NCBI RefSeq assembly: GCF_014377975.1
Contig: NZ_JACMOO010000285.1
Location: 1 to 45,964 of the forward strand
Source of the DNA: Ferruginibacter sp.
GTDB taxonomy: Bacteria; Bacteroidota; Bacteroidia; Chitinophagales; Chitinophagaceae
Direction of reading: 5' to 3'
Length of the DNA: 45,964 nt
A program made the position numbers and the translations under genes. Below the pieces are notes generated by a model. The model saw nothing but the letters and a program-made list of their open reading frames with translations, made no database searches and was not told the origin of the DNA. Shown here piece after piece: positions 25,139 through 33,877 of the stretch (its first letter is position 1; each line of letters starts with the position of its first letter).

Positions 25139-26443
25139 TTATTTTTTTCTGAAAAATATTCTGACTGGTACGCCGGTAAATTTAAAATTAAGCCTCAACT
25201 GGTTTTCTAAATAATTTTTATAAGGTGTTTTAACATCATCAGGATAATTACAGAAAAATGCAAAGGAGGGCACTACAACCGGCAATTGGGTAACATATTT
25301 AATCTTAACCTGGCTGCCTCTAACTACAGGCGGATGATACGCTTCTACCGCTTTCAACATTTTATCATTCAGTTTGGAAGTAGCTATCTTTTGTTTACGG
25401 CTATCATACACTTCAAGCGCAACTTCCATTGCTTTAAATATCCTGGTTTTTTCAAGAGCCGAAATAAAAATAATAGGCAGATCACTAAAAGGTGCAAAGC
25501 GTTTTTTTAATTCTACTTCATAATCCCGGGCAGTATTGGTTTCTTTGGGCATTACATCCCACTTGTTCACCAATACAACAATACCTTTTCCTTTTTTTAC
25601 AGCCATAGCAAATATGGAAAGATCCTGGGCGGCAATTCCTTTTTCAGCATCCAGTAACAGTAAACAAACATCCGCTTCATCTACTGCTTTTATTGCCCGT
25701 ATTACAGAATAAAATTCAAGATCCTCATTTACTTTTGCTTTACGGCGGATGCCTGCTGTATCTATTAAAACAAATTCTTTATTAAATAAATTATAGTGGG
25801 TGTGAATGGTATCTCTTGTTGTACCTGCTATCTCACTTACAATAGTACGCTCCTGCCCCGTTAAGGCATTTAGCAAAGAGGATTTACCTACATTGGGCTG
25901 CCCGATGATGGCAAACTTGGGTAAATTCTTTTCTTCTTCTGCAGGTTCATCTACAATCAGGTCCGTCAACTCATCTAGTAAATCGCCCGTTCCTGTACCG
26001 CTGATGGAGGACAAAAAGTGTATCTTATCAAAACCAAGACTATAAAATTCGGAAGCTTCCAGTAATCTGTCGTGATTATCAACTTTATTAACTACCAAAA
26101 AAACCGGTTTAGCCGTTTTGCGCAGCATTTGAGTCATCGCTTCATCAAGGTCAGTAATGCCGGTTGCTACATCCACCATAAAAATAATGGCATCTGCTTC
26201 CTCCACCGCTATCAAAACCTGCTTGCGGATTTCCCTTTCAAAAATATCCTGGCTTTTTGGTACAAAACCACCGGTATCAATCACATTAAATGATTTACCA
26301 TTCCAATCGGCTATACCGTACTGACGGTCACGGGTAACGCCACTTACATCATCCACAATGGCCTTGCGTTCTTCCAACATCCTGTTAAAAAAAGTACTTT
26401 TACCAACATTGGGTCTTCCTACTATTGCTACTGTAAAACTCAT
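25139..26443 (-). CDS. der: Ribosome biogenesis GTPase Der (EngA)
   Basis: A 434-residue protein with two tandem GTPase domains and a C-terminal KH-like domain, the Der hallmark. First domain: GRPNVGKST, GVTRDRQYG, DTGGF, NKVD. Second domain: GQPNVGKSS, GTTRDTIH, DTAGI, NKWD. It is required for 50S ribosomal subunit assembly. It lies downstream of era on the same strand (111 bp with a short tandem repeat between them), so the two ribosome-assembly GTPases are neighbours and may be cotranscribed. Confidence 0.97.
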   Translation of the reverse strand: MSFTVAIVGRPNVGKSTFFNRMLEERKAIVDDVSGVTRDRQYGIADWNGKSFNVIDTGGFVPKSQDIFEREIRKQVLIAVEEADAIIFMVDVATGITDLDEAMTQMLRKTAKPVFLVVNKVDNHDRLLEASEFYSLGFDKIHFLSSISGTGTGDLLDELTDLIVDEPAEEEKNLPKFAIIGQPNVGKSSLLNALTGQERTIVSEIAGTTRDTIHTHYNLFNKEFVLIDTAGIRRKAKVNEDLEFYSVIRAIKAVDEADVCLLLLDAEKGIAAQDLSIFAMAVKKGKGIVVLVNKWDVMPKETNTARDYEVELKKRFAPFSDLPIIFISALEKTRIFKAMEVALEVYDSRKQKIATSKLNDKMLKAVEAYHPPVVRGSQVKIKYVTQLPVVVPSFAFFCNYPDDVKTPYKNYLENQLRLNFKFTGVPVRIFFRKK

Positions 26444-26445
26444 CT

Positions 26446-26490
26446 TTATTATTTGATAATTTATTATTTGATAATTTATTAATTGATAAT
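26446..26490. repeat. Three tandem copies of a 15-bp AT repeat between era and der
   Basis: The unit TTATTATTTGATAAT occurs at 26446-26460 and 26461-26475, and as TTATTAATTGATAAT at 26476-26490. Related words (TTATTCAATTATCCATTATT) follow near 26536-26556, just before the era stop codon. Such intergenic repeats are common in Bacteroidota; a role is unknown. Confidence 0.75.
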
Positions 26491-26554
26491 TAATGGAAAA
26501 ATGAAAACCTGTTTGAAAAAAATTTACAATAACCCATTATTCAATTATCCATTA

Positions 26555-27421
26555 TTAATACCCGTATTCTTTTAGCTGCATTTCATTGTCCCGCCATTTA
26601 GGACGAACTTTTACAAACAGTTCTAAAAATACTTTACTGCCTAAAAATTCTTCGATATCTTTTCTTGCCAGTGTACCCAGCTGTTTAATCATTTTACCAC
26701 CTTCACCCAGGATAATTCCTTTTTGTGTATCTCTTTGTACAATGATATCTGCCCCAACTTTTATCAGCGTTGATTTTTCTTTAAACTCCTGTACCAACAC
26801 AGTTGCGTGGTAGGGAATTTCTTCTCCATACAATAAAAATATTTTTTCTCTGATGAGTTCACTTACAAAAAATTTTGTTGGTAAATCACTAATGTCATCT
26901 CCTTCATAAAAAGGGGCACCTTCCGGCAACATGTCAATAATAATTGCCAACAGGTTTTCAATACCTTTTTTCTTTAATGCGGAAATGACAATTACCTGCC
27001 TGCAGTAAGGCTGTTGTTCAAAAAAATGGGTGGCTTTTATAATATTTTCTTCACTCACCGCATCTGCCTTGTTTAAAATTACCAGTGCCGGAACTTTCAA
27101 TCTTAATTGCGAAAAAATTAAATTACTTTCTTCGGGGTTTTCCCTGGCATCCGTCATCAACAAAGCAATATCGGCATCTTCTAAACTTCCTTTTACTGCC
27201 TGCATCATTTTTTCGTGCAGCTTGTATTTGGGTTCGATTATACCCGGTGTATCAGAAAAAATAATCTGGTGACCTGATCCTGTTAAAATTGCTTTAATAC
27301 GATGCCGCGTAGTTTGTACCTTATGAGATACAATAGCGAGCTTTTCGCCAATGAGCGCATTAAGCAATGTACTTTTACCTGCATTGGGCTTTCCAAAAAT
27401 ATTTACGAAACCTGATTTCAT
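26555..27421 (-). CDS. era: GTPase Era
   Basis: A 288-residue protein with one GTPase domain (GKPNAGKST, VQTTRHRI, DTPG, NKAD) followed by a KH domain (GIILGEGGKMIKQLG at about 235-250). It binds the 3' end of 16S rRNA and acts in 30S subunit maturation. Length is typical (about 300). It is transcribed from downstream of the tRNA-fMet terminator. A 7-bp hairpin (AAGTCTT/AAGACTT, 27439-27455) lies in its leader. Confidence 0.97.
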   Translation of the reverse strand: MKSGFVNIFGKPNAGKSTLLNALIGEKLAIVSHKVQTTRHRIKAILTGSGHQIIFSDTPGIIEPKYKLHEKMMQAVKGSLEDADIALLMTDARENPEESNLIFSQLRLKVPALVILNKADAVSEENIIKATHFFEQQPYCRQVIVISALKKKGIENLLAIIIDMLPEGAPFYEGDDISDLPTKFFVSELIREKIFLLYGEEIPYHATVLVQEFKEKSTLIKVGADIIVQRDTQKGIILGEGGKMIKQLGTLARKDIEEFLGSKVFLELFVKVRPKWRDNEMQLKEYGY

Positions 27422-27517
27422 GTATGACCTTTAAAGGCAAGTCTTAATAAGACTTTGATAACCGCATACAAACAGACTGGAGGAGGTGATCAAATTCATC
27501 AGCAACTTGCCAAGAAT

Positions 27518-27539
27518 AAAAAAGGCTCTTGCGAGCCTT
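27518..27539 (-). terminator. Rho-independent terminator of tRNA-fMet
   Basis: On the minus strand AAGGCTC and GAGCCTT form a 7-bp stem with loop GCAA, followed by six T. It lies 12 bp after the tRNA 3' end. Confidence 0.88.
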
Positions 27540-27550
27540 CGTGTTTTTAG

Positions 27551-27622
<72 letters not shown>

Positions 27623-27833
27623 GTGCAAAAGTAAGGGATTACACTATTGCCGCCAAATATTATACATCAGTATCTCAAATTAAATGATAAACCAAACGGT
27701 ACAATGGTGCATAATGCCAGTGGCAGCATGCTTATTACTACCTGGTGGTGGCAAAAAAATAAAATAAAAGGAAGATGAAACACACAGCCCCTGCCCGCAG
27801 GAACCGATTAAACTTATCATCACCAGCACTTGT
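27623..27833. other. Intergenic region, possible decayed gene
   Basis: No long frame is open. A short hydrophobic frame starts near 27684 and a charged one at 27834; together they could be the remains of a small membrane-protein gene, but this is weak. Confidence 0.3.
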
Positions 27834-27941
27834 ATGCCGGAGATAAAGAAGAAATCAGCAACCCGTTATAAGGATAAAATAACGGAGATGGCGGATGATA
27901 TGAAAGACCGGCTGACCATCATCAACATAAAATCAGGTTGA
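27834..27941 (+). CDS. Possible 35-residue charged peptide
   Basis: ATG at 27834 opens a 35-codon frame of highly charged helix-like sequence (KDKITEMADDMKDRL). It ends inside the left arm of the terminator that serves the opposite strand. The segment resembles the amphipathic tail of YtxH-type small proteins, but the hydrophobic head is in another frame; it may be a remnant. Speculative. Confidence 0.2.
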   Translation: MPEIKKKSATRYKDKITEMADDMKDRLTIINIKSG

Positions 27942-27972
27942 TCGTTGGTATTATGAACCGGTCAACCTGATT
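27931..27972 (-). terminator. Terminator of the DUF2807 pair
   Basis: AATCAGGTTGA (27931-27941) and TCAACCTGATT (27962-27972) form an 11-bp perfect stem that can extend inward by a few pairs. On the minus strand it ends in TTTT. It starts 18 bp after the last DUF2807 stop codon. Confidence 0.8.
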
Positions 27973-27989
27973 ACGTTTTATAGCAAATA

Positions 27990-28712
27990 TTATTTTCCTT
28001 TTCTGCCAATGCTGCTGGCACCGCTGCTGTGCTGGTTTTTTATCACCGCGTTTCCCCTGTAAGAAATATCGCTGGCACCGCTGGCATCGGCTGATATTTC
28101 TTTATTTACTGTAATATGGATGTCAGAGGCGCCGGATGCTTTTGCGTTGCAAATATCTGTAACAAGGTTGTAGCCTTTAAAGTCGCTGGCGCCGGTAGAA
28201 TATATACTCACCGTGTTGGTAACACCACTGATGGTTGCATCGGAAGCACCACTTAATTCGATTATAAGGTCGTTTACTTTTACGGCACCTTTAAAATCAC
28301 TGGCGCCGCTCATATCCAACGCTAATGAAGGCACATTGATGGTGCCGGCAAGCTGCACATCGCTTGCCCCTGAGGCCTGAAGCTTTTCTAAATTTTTGAA
28401 GGAAACATACACTTTCAACTTTTTATTTCCCCCGCTCCACATTTTGTCTCCTTCATAATATATTTTCAGGGTATTGTTTTCCACCACGGTTTTAATATGC
28501 TCTTTATATTTATCTTCAGCAGCACTAACGGCAATTGATTCGGCGTCAAACTGGGAAAGATACAGATCAATACCACCAGATATTTTGATTGCATTAAAAC
28601 TTCCAGTCAATGTTCTAAGTTGTGCATTGGCATCGTTTACAAATACTTTATTTTGCCCCTGCCCTGCTACAGTAGCCGTAAGGATTGCCAGAGATAAAAT
28701 TATCTTTTTCAT
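27990..28712 (-). CDS. DUF2807 (head GIN domain) exported protein with repeated GASD motifs
   Basis: A 240-residue protein with a signal peptide (residues 1-18) and a DUF2807 body predicted to fold as a right-handed beta-helix. The motif (S/T)GASD recurs at roughly 20-25-residue spacing: SGASDVQL, SGASDFKG, SGASDATI, TGASDFKG, SGASDIHI, SGASDISY and a final SGASSIG, consistent with one turn per repeat. The family is annotated as putative auto-transporter adhesin, but function is unproven. It is 19 bp downstream of its paralogue, so one transcript is likely. Confidence 0.8.
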   Translation of the reverse strand: MKKIILSLAILTATVAGQGQNKVFVNDANAQLRTLTGSFNAIKISGGIDLYLSQFDAESIAVSAAEDKYKEHIKTVVENNTLKIYYEGDKMWSGGNKKLKVYVSFKNLEKLQASGASDVQLAGTINVPSLALDMSGASDFKGAVKVNDLIIELSGASDATISGVTNTVSIYSTGASDFKGYNLVTDICNAKASGASDIHITVNKEISADASGASDISYRGNAVIKNQHSSGASSIGRKGK

Positions 28713-28731
28713 ATTTGGATTTTTAATACAA

Positions 28732-29460
28732 TTAGATAGACTCTTTTTTTACCATACCGCCGCTTGAAACACTTAAATCCTTCATCACGGCATTGCCTTT
28801 GTAACGAATGCCACCACCACTGTTTGCTTTGGCGTTTAATTCTTTGTTAACTGTAATTCTTACTCCGCCGCCACTGGTTGCTTTTGCCTCGCAAAAATCA
28901 ACAGCCAGATCGTATCCTTTAAAAATGGCACCGCTGCTTACATCTACCTGCAGTTTTTCTGTTTTGCCTGATAGGTCAATTTCTGATCCGCTGTTTTGCG
29001 AAATTGCCATTTCGCCTACATTTACGTGCCCGCTAAAATGTGCACCGCTGGTAAATGTACATTGCAATTTATTTACAGAAACAGTACTTTTTAAAATTAC
29101 GTCAGCCCCTGAAGATGCATAAATTTTTTCGAGCGCTTTAAAAGAAACATATGCGTTCAGTTTTCTTTTTTCGCTGTACAACCAACTTAAACCACTTTTA
29201 TCAAAATAAATTTTTAAGGTACCGTTTTCTACAACCGTTTTAAACCGTTCCATATACTTTTCTTCTGAAGCGCTTACTGCAACAGACTCTTCGTTGCCCT
29301 GAGTAAGATACAAATTAATACCGTCGGACACGGTGATGGCAGTAAAGCCGGCTATTACTGTACGTTGTTGCGCATTGGCATCATTTACCGCTACCTTATC
29401 CTGGGCAAATGTGCTTAAATTGATTAATGTAATAATTAGTGCGATTACTATTTGTTTCAT
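28732..29460 (-). CDS. DUF2807 (head GIN domain) exported protein, paralogue of the next gene
   Basis: A 242-residue protein with signal peptide MKQIVIALIITLINLSTFAQ. It aligns with its downstream neighbour through the whole length (for instance KVAVNDANAQQRTVIAGFTAI versus KVFVNDANAQLRTLTGSFNAI, and KYMERFKTVVENGTLKIYF versus KYKEHIKTVVENNTLKIYY), so the pair is a tandem duplication. In this copy the GASD motif has diverged to SGAD, SGAH, SGSE, SGAI, SGGG. It is divergent from the thiamine receptor gene. Confidence 0.8.
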   Translation of the reverse strand: MKQIVIALIITLINLSTFAQDKVAVNDANAQQRTVIAGFTAITVSDGINLYLTQGNEESVAVSASEEKYMERFKTVVENGTLKIYFDKSGLSWLYSEKRKLNAYVSFKALEKIYASSGADVILKSTVSVNKLQCTFTSGAHFSGHVNVGEMAISQNSGSEIDLSGKTEKLQVDVSSGAIFKGYDLAVDFCEAKATSGGGVRITVNKELNAKANSGGGIRYKGNAVMKDLSVSSGGMVKKESI

Positions 29461-29569
29461 GGTAATTTTTTTAGTAATACGCTTACTGTAAACTATTTGT
29501 TACACAAAAGATGAAAATAATTTAAAACTCCTTTACCTTCGTTCTTCAAAACTGTTCTTATTCATCGTC

Positions 29570-29657
29570 TGAATTTCCGGGGTGCTTCTTTAATAGAGGC
29601 TGAGATAATACCCGTTAACCTGCTCAGGATAATGCCTGCGAAGGGAGCAATAATTCA
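29570..29657 (+). promoter_or_regulatory. TPP riboswitch (THI element)
   Basis: The conserved core is complete: CCGGGGTGC, then GGCTGAGATAATACCC, ACCTG, CAGGATAATGCCTGCG and AAGGGA. The outer stem P1 can be formed by TGAATT (29570-29575) and AATTCA (29652-29657). A 9-bp hairpin with one bulge (29657-29679) follows and may be part of the expression platform; it has no T-tract, so control of translation is as likely as termination. It precedes the TonB-dependent receptor at 29701 on the same strand, so thiamine pyrophosphate should repress that gene. Confidence 0.95.
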
Positions 29658-29700
29658 CATCGGATCGTCATCCGGATGTTCAGCACAAAATTTTATTGAA

Positions 29701-31866
29701 ATGAAAAAACTACTAATGAGTGGTATGCTTTGTGCTATGGCAATTAAAACAATTGCCCAGGAAATTAAAAAATTTAATGACACTTCGTTTATGCAGCCGG
29801 TGGAAGTTACTGCCATCAGGGCAAATGATAAAGCGCCCTTTGCCAAAACAAATCTTACCAAAAAAGACATTGAAAAAAATAATCTTGGCCAGGATTTGCC
29901 GTACCTGCTAAATCAAACGCCTTCCGTAATTATTAATTCGGATGCAGGCAATGGCGTAGGTTATACCGGCATCCGCATTCGTGGTACAGATGCAAGCCGC
30001 ATCAACGTTACGCTCAACGGCATCCCCTATAACGATGCAGAAAGCCAGGGCACTTATTTTGTAGATCTGCCCGACATTGCTTCCTCCGCCAATAGCATTC
30101 AAATACAGCGTGGGGTGGGAACCAGCAGCAACGGCGCGGGATCTTTTGGTGGCAATATCAACTTATCTACCAACGAAATAAATGAAAAACAATACACCGA
30201 ACTAAACAATAGCTACGGTAGTTACAACACCTGGAAAAATACCCTGAAATTTGGCACCGGTATCATCGGAAAACATTTTACCATCGACGGCAGACTGAGC
30301 CAAATCAGTAGTAACGGCTATATTGACCGGGCCAAAACCAACCTGAAATCTTTTTATTTTAGTACTGCCTGGGTAGATGAAAAAAATTCACTACGACTCA
30401 ATATTTTTTCGGGTAAAGAAAAAACCTACCAGGCATGGAACGGTGTTCCGGAAGCATTACTGAAAACAGATCGTACTTATAATATTTCAGGGCAGGAACA
30501 GCCGGGAACACCTTACCCAAATGAAACTGATAATTACACCCAGACTCATTACCAATTATTTTACAATCATCAGTTTAATAAATACCTGAAAGCAAATGCT
30601 GCAATTTTTTTAACCAAAGGAAAAGGCTATTTTGAAGAATACAGGGCAGATCAAAGCTTGTCGGCCTATGGCTTACCTGAATATATTGTTGGCACCGACA
30701 CAACTAAAAATACTGATATGGTAAGGCGCGAATGGCTTGACAATAATTTTTATGGAACCATATTTTCTTTACAATACAAAAAAGAAAATACCCAGCTAAC
30801 TTTTGGGGGAGGGTGGAATAAATACGATGGCAAACATTATGGAGAGATTATCCATGCTGTAGTACAACCTGCTGTTCCATTAAATTATCGCTGGTATGGA
30901 GATTTGCCTGCGCACAAAAAAGATCTTTCTCTTTATACAAAATTTACCCAACAGGTTAGTGAACATTGGCAATTGTTTGCTGATATGCAGGTAAGAACTG
31001 TAAACTATATTATCAATGGTTTCAGGGATAATCCTCTGTTGGTTATTAAAAACAATTATACTTTTTTAAATCCAAAAATCGGGTTTACTTATACCAATAA
31101 AGAATGGCAGGCTTATGCCTCTTATGCCCGGGCGGGCAAAGAACCCAACAGGGATGATTTTGAAGCCGGCAAAACGCAGCAACCCATGCAGGAAGAATTA
31201 AATGATGTGGAACTGGGCGTAGAAAGAAAAAGCAACACCTTTTCTTTTGGGGCCAATCTTTTTTATATGAAATACCACAACCAGCTGGTATTGATTGGAA
31301 ATATTAATGATGTGGGATCTTACACAAGAACCAATATTGACAACAGTTACCGTGCTGGCATTGAGTTGCAGGGAAGAGCAGTGATTACAAATTATTTAAA
31401 TCTTACAGCCAACCTAACCTTAAGCGAAAATAAAATTAAAAATTTTAAAGAACTGATAGATAACTACGACAGTGGCGGAACTGTAACCAACCAATACAAA
31501 AAAACGGATATCTCGTTTTCACCAGCAGTTGTGGCCGGAGGAAGTATTAATATTATACCGGTTAAGAACGGAGAGATTAGTTTGCTGAGTAAATATGTAA
31601 GCCGTCAATACCTGGATAATACCTCTCAAAAAAGCAGGAGCCTGGAGGCTTATTATGTGCAGAATATCAGGTTAACCTATGCCCTGCCAACCATTCATTT
31701 TTTAAAGGCTGTTACATTTATTCTGCAATTAAATAATGTATTTAATAAAAAGTACGAAGCCAATGGTTATACATTCAGTTATATTTCCGGCAAATTAACT
31801 ACTGAAAATTTTTATTTTCCCATGGCCCCGTTTAATTGTATGATGGGGGTAAACATCCGCTTGTAA
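29701..31866 (+). CDS. TonB-dependent outer-membrane receptor, predicted thiamine (or precursor) uptake
   Basis: A 721-residue receptor: signal peptide (MKKLLMSGMLCAMAIKTIAQ), an N-terminal TonB-box-like region, a plug domain (LPYLLNQTPSVIINS, GYTGIRIRGTDASRINVTLNG, IQIQRGVGTSSNGAGSFGG) and a 22-strand barrel ending in Phe-rich strands and LNNVFNKKYEANGYTF, the usual penultimate motif. ATG 29701 follows the riboswitch; the longer frame from 29632 would run through riboswitch sequence. THI-element control of outer-membrane receptors in Bacteroidota is established, and in Bacteroides thetaiotaomicron such a receptor is needed for thiamine uptake. No PnuT-type inner-membrane carrier or thiamine kinase is next to it here. 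No carboxypeptidase-like N-terminal extension is present, so it is not SusC-type. Confidence 0.92.
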   Translation: MKKLLMSGMLCAMAIKTIAQEIKKFNDTSFMQPVEVTAIRANDKAPFAKTNLTKKDIEKNNLGQDLPYLLNQTPSVIINSDAGNGVGYTGIRIRGTDASRINVTLNGIPYNDAESQGTYFVDLPDIASSANSIQIQRGVGTSSNGAGSFGGNINLSTNEINEKQYTELNNSYGSYNTWKNTLKFGTGIIGKHFTIDGRLSQISSNGYIDRAKTNLKSFYFSTAWVDEKNSLRLNIFSGKEKTYQAWNGVPEALLKTDRTYNISGQEQPGTPYPNETDNYTQTHYQLFYNHQFNKYLKANAAIFLTKGKGYFEEYRADQSLSAYGLPEYIVGTDTTKNTDMVRREWLDNNFYGTIFSLQYKKENTQLTFGGGWNKYDGKHYGEIIHAVVQPAVPLNYRWYGDLPAHKKDLSLYTKFTQQVSEHWQLFADMQVRTVNYIINGFRDNPLLVIKNNYTFLNPKIGFTYTNKEWQAYASYARAGKEPNRDDFEAGKTQQPMQEELNDVELGVERKSNTFSFGANLFYMKYHNQLVLIGNINDVGSYTRTNIDNSYRAGIELQGRAVITNYLNLTANLTLSENKIKNFKELIDNYDSGGTVTNQYKKTDISFSPAVVAGGSINIIPVKNGEISLLSKYVSRQYLDNTSQKSRSLEAYYVQNIRLTYALPTIHFLKAVTFILQLNNVFNKKYEANGYTFSYISGKLTTENFYFPMAPFNCMMGVNIRL

Positions 31867-32261
31867 ACCAATGCCGGATGGCTGATGTCGGAAGTAGGAT
31901 TTTTTATACTTCTCAGGAGCAGTCTGAAAACAATTTTTACATTACCCTATAAGTAACACAGTGGCCGGTGGGGATACCGGCCACTGTGTTAGCCGGGGTT
32001 AGAGTACGCCACTAACCGCAGGATGCGAAATGAAAATTCTGTTTTTAAACAGCTTTTCCCTTCCGGCTATTTACTGAAATATATTATTTGGATTACTGCG
32101 GAGGAAATTCGACGTTCCTGAAGTCTGCAGCATTCGTTCCAATGCCCCTACTACATGGAAACTTTAACATGAAAGACAAATTTGGTTGCACCATAGGGTT
32201 TTTAATAAGATCGCTTACCCAGCGATGATTTATTGTTTTGCAGTTTGTAATAAGCAAGTCC
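31867..32261. other. Intergenic region between convergent genes
   Basis: About 395 bp between the receptor and the kinase. It holds two adjacent hairpins (31954-31991 and 31997-32017). On the minus strand a 64-codon frame (32093-32287) overlaps the kinase gene's 3' end; its C-terminal third (MLKFPCSRGIGTNAADF) looks protein-like but I do not recognise it and cannot call it a gene. Confidence 0.4.
31954..31991. terminator. Perfect 16-bp hairpin between convergent genes
   Basis: TAACACAGTGGCCGGT and its exact complement enclose a 6-nt loop (GGGGAT). A second 6-bp hairpin GGTTAG/CTAACC lies at 31997-32017. Neither strand has a T-tract. Its place between two convergent transcription units suggests a transcription barrier, but a non-canonical terminator or a dispersed repeat are equal possibilities. 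Confidence 0.5.
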
Positions 32262-33710
32262 TTATACTTTTTGTTCAGGAAACACAACGGAAAATACGGT
32301 ACCCGATTCTACCTGCGACTGCACATCTATTTTTGCATGATGGCTTTTAAGAATATTGAATGTAGTGGCCAATCCCAGGCCAATCCCATTTCGCTTGGAA
32401 GTAAAATATGGTTCAAATAATTTTTCTTTATTTTCCGGGCTGATACCGCATCCGTTATCAATTATCATTAAACTGGTTTGGTTGTTTTGAACAATGGTTT
32501 TTACTTCTATTAAACCGGTTGTATCTGGTACTGCTTCGATGGCATTTACCAATATATTTAAAATAGCCATTTCCAGTTTTGCCGCATCTGCCCTAATGAT
32601 CGTATCACGCTGATCGCAATTGGTAACGAGAATGATATTACGCATTACCAGTTTATCCTTTACTGCTGCTATTACTTTATCCAGCAGGCCATGCAACGAC
32701 ACATCCGTTAAATTCATATCCGCCGGTCTTGAGCTTTGCAGCAGTTCCGTTATAAGATCGTTGATGCGCTGACTATTGCGCTGTATAATATCAAGTAAAA
32801 AAATATCTTCTTCGATTATGGTTGTCTCCTGCAAATTTTCTGTAGCAAGTTTAATATTGTTTAACGGGTTTCTCACTTCGTGTGCCAGGGTAAGAATAAA
32901 TCGTCCGGATGCAGCCAGTTTTTCTGCCCGCTGGCTCGCTTTTTCTGCCTTTTTCAGATCCGTGATATCATGAATTATTCCCTGCATATATGGCTCATTG
33001 GCACTATCAGCTTCAATTGAAGCAGATATTAAACAAGTTTTAATTTCTTTGCCGGCAGTAATAAAATCCAGTTCAAAATTTTCTATTTCCCCGTTCGCTT
33101 TTACCTGCGTAAAAAAGTATTCCATATCCGCAGGATTTTTTAAAAAATCAGCTAAAGGTTTACCTATGCAGCTGGCTGCATCAAAATCAAGAATATCTGT
33201 AACGGCATAATTAATATTTGTAAGCGTTGTATCTGGTTTTGCAATAAAAACAATGTCTTTCGACTTTTCAAAAATACTGCGGTAACGCCGTTCGTTTTCC
33301 TGTATTATCTGCATACTACGAACGCGTTCCAGGGTATAGCGGATGGTTCGTTCCAGTTTATCTTCATCCAGTTCTGCTTTTATCAGGTAATCAAAAGCAC
33401 CGGCTTTTGTGGCTTCGGTATCAATATTGTAATTACCCTTGCCGGTTAGCAAAATAATGGGCGTAAACATGTTTTTTGCTACTGCATCTTTAATAAGATC
33501 AATGCCATTTTTTGCACCAAGACTGTAGTCGCAAAAGCATAATGTATAGTTGTTGTTGCACAACTCATCCAACGCATTTGAATATCTCTGTACCCAATTG
33601 ACTTCAAAGGTCCAAACAGTAATATTTTTAAAATAATTACTAATCAGTAAAAAATCATCTTCATCATCTTCCACTATTAAAATCTTCACAAGTTGGTGAC
33701 GGGTGCTCAT
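32262..33710 (-). CDS. Receiver-PAS-histidine kinase hybrid
   Basis: A 482-residue soluble kinase with no membrane segment. Receiver domain 1-125 (VEDDEDDF acidic patch, phospho-Asp in CFCDYS, conserved Thr/Lys region LLTGKG and LIKAELD), PAS domain about 135-255, HisKA about 270-335 (phospho-His in LAHEVRNPLNNIK), HATPase about 370-480 (NILVNAIEAV, DNGCGISPENKEKLFEPYFT, GIGLGLATT). A receiver at the N-terminus means the kinase itself is controlled by an upstream phosphodonor, probably the sensor kinase at 34379-36259. Last gene of a three-gene cluster. Confidence 0.9.
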   Translation of the reverse strand: MSTRHQLVKILIVEDDEDDFLLISNYFKNITVWTFEVNWVQRYSNALDELCNNNYTLCFCDYSLGAKNGIDLIKDAVAKNMFTPIILLTGKGNYNIDTEATKAGAFDYLIKAELDEDKLERTIRYTLERVRSMQIIQENERRYRSIFEKSKDIVFIAKPDTTLTNINYAVTDILDFDAASCIGKPLADFLKNPADMEYFFTQVKANGEIENFELDFITAGKEIKTCLISASIEADSANEPYMQGIIHDITDLKKAEKASQRAEKLAASGRFILTLAHEVRNPLNNIKLATENLQETTIIEEDIFLLDIIQRNSQRINDLITELLQSSRPADMNLTDVSLHGLLDKVIAAVKDKLVMRNIILVTNCDQRDTIIRADAAKLEMAILNILVNAIEAVPDTTGLIEVKTIVQNNQTSLMIIDNGCGISPENKEKLFEPYFTSKRNGIGLGLATTFNILKSHHAKIDVQSQVESGTVFSVVFPEQKV

Positions 33711-33877
33711 AATTGGGTGATTGATATTGTGACAGAAAATTGGAAAAATTGCAACATGGGCGAAAGCTAAAGTACGAAAGATAATTTTACCCTTATGAAT
33801 TCTTCAAAATTGATGGCACAATATTTAGATAAAACCAGCGATTAATTTAACAGGGCGAAGATTTAAAAGTGATTATT

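Noticed and set aside
32093-32287. 64-residue minus-strand frame overlapping the hybrid kinase 3' end
   Set aside because: Its C-terminal third looks protein-like, but it starts inside another gene in a different frame and I know no family for it.
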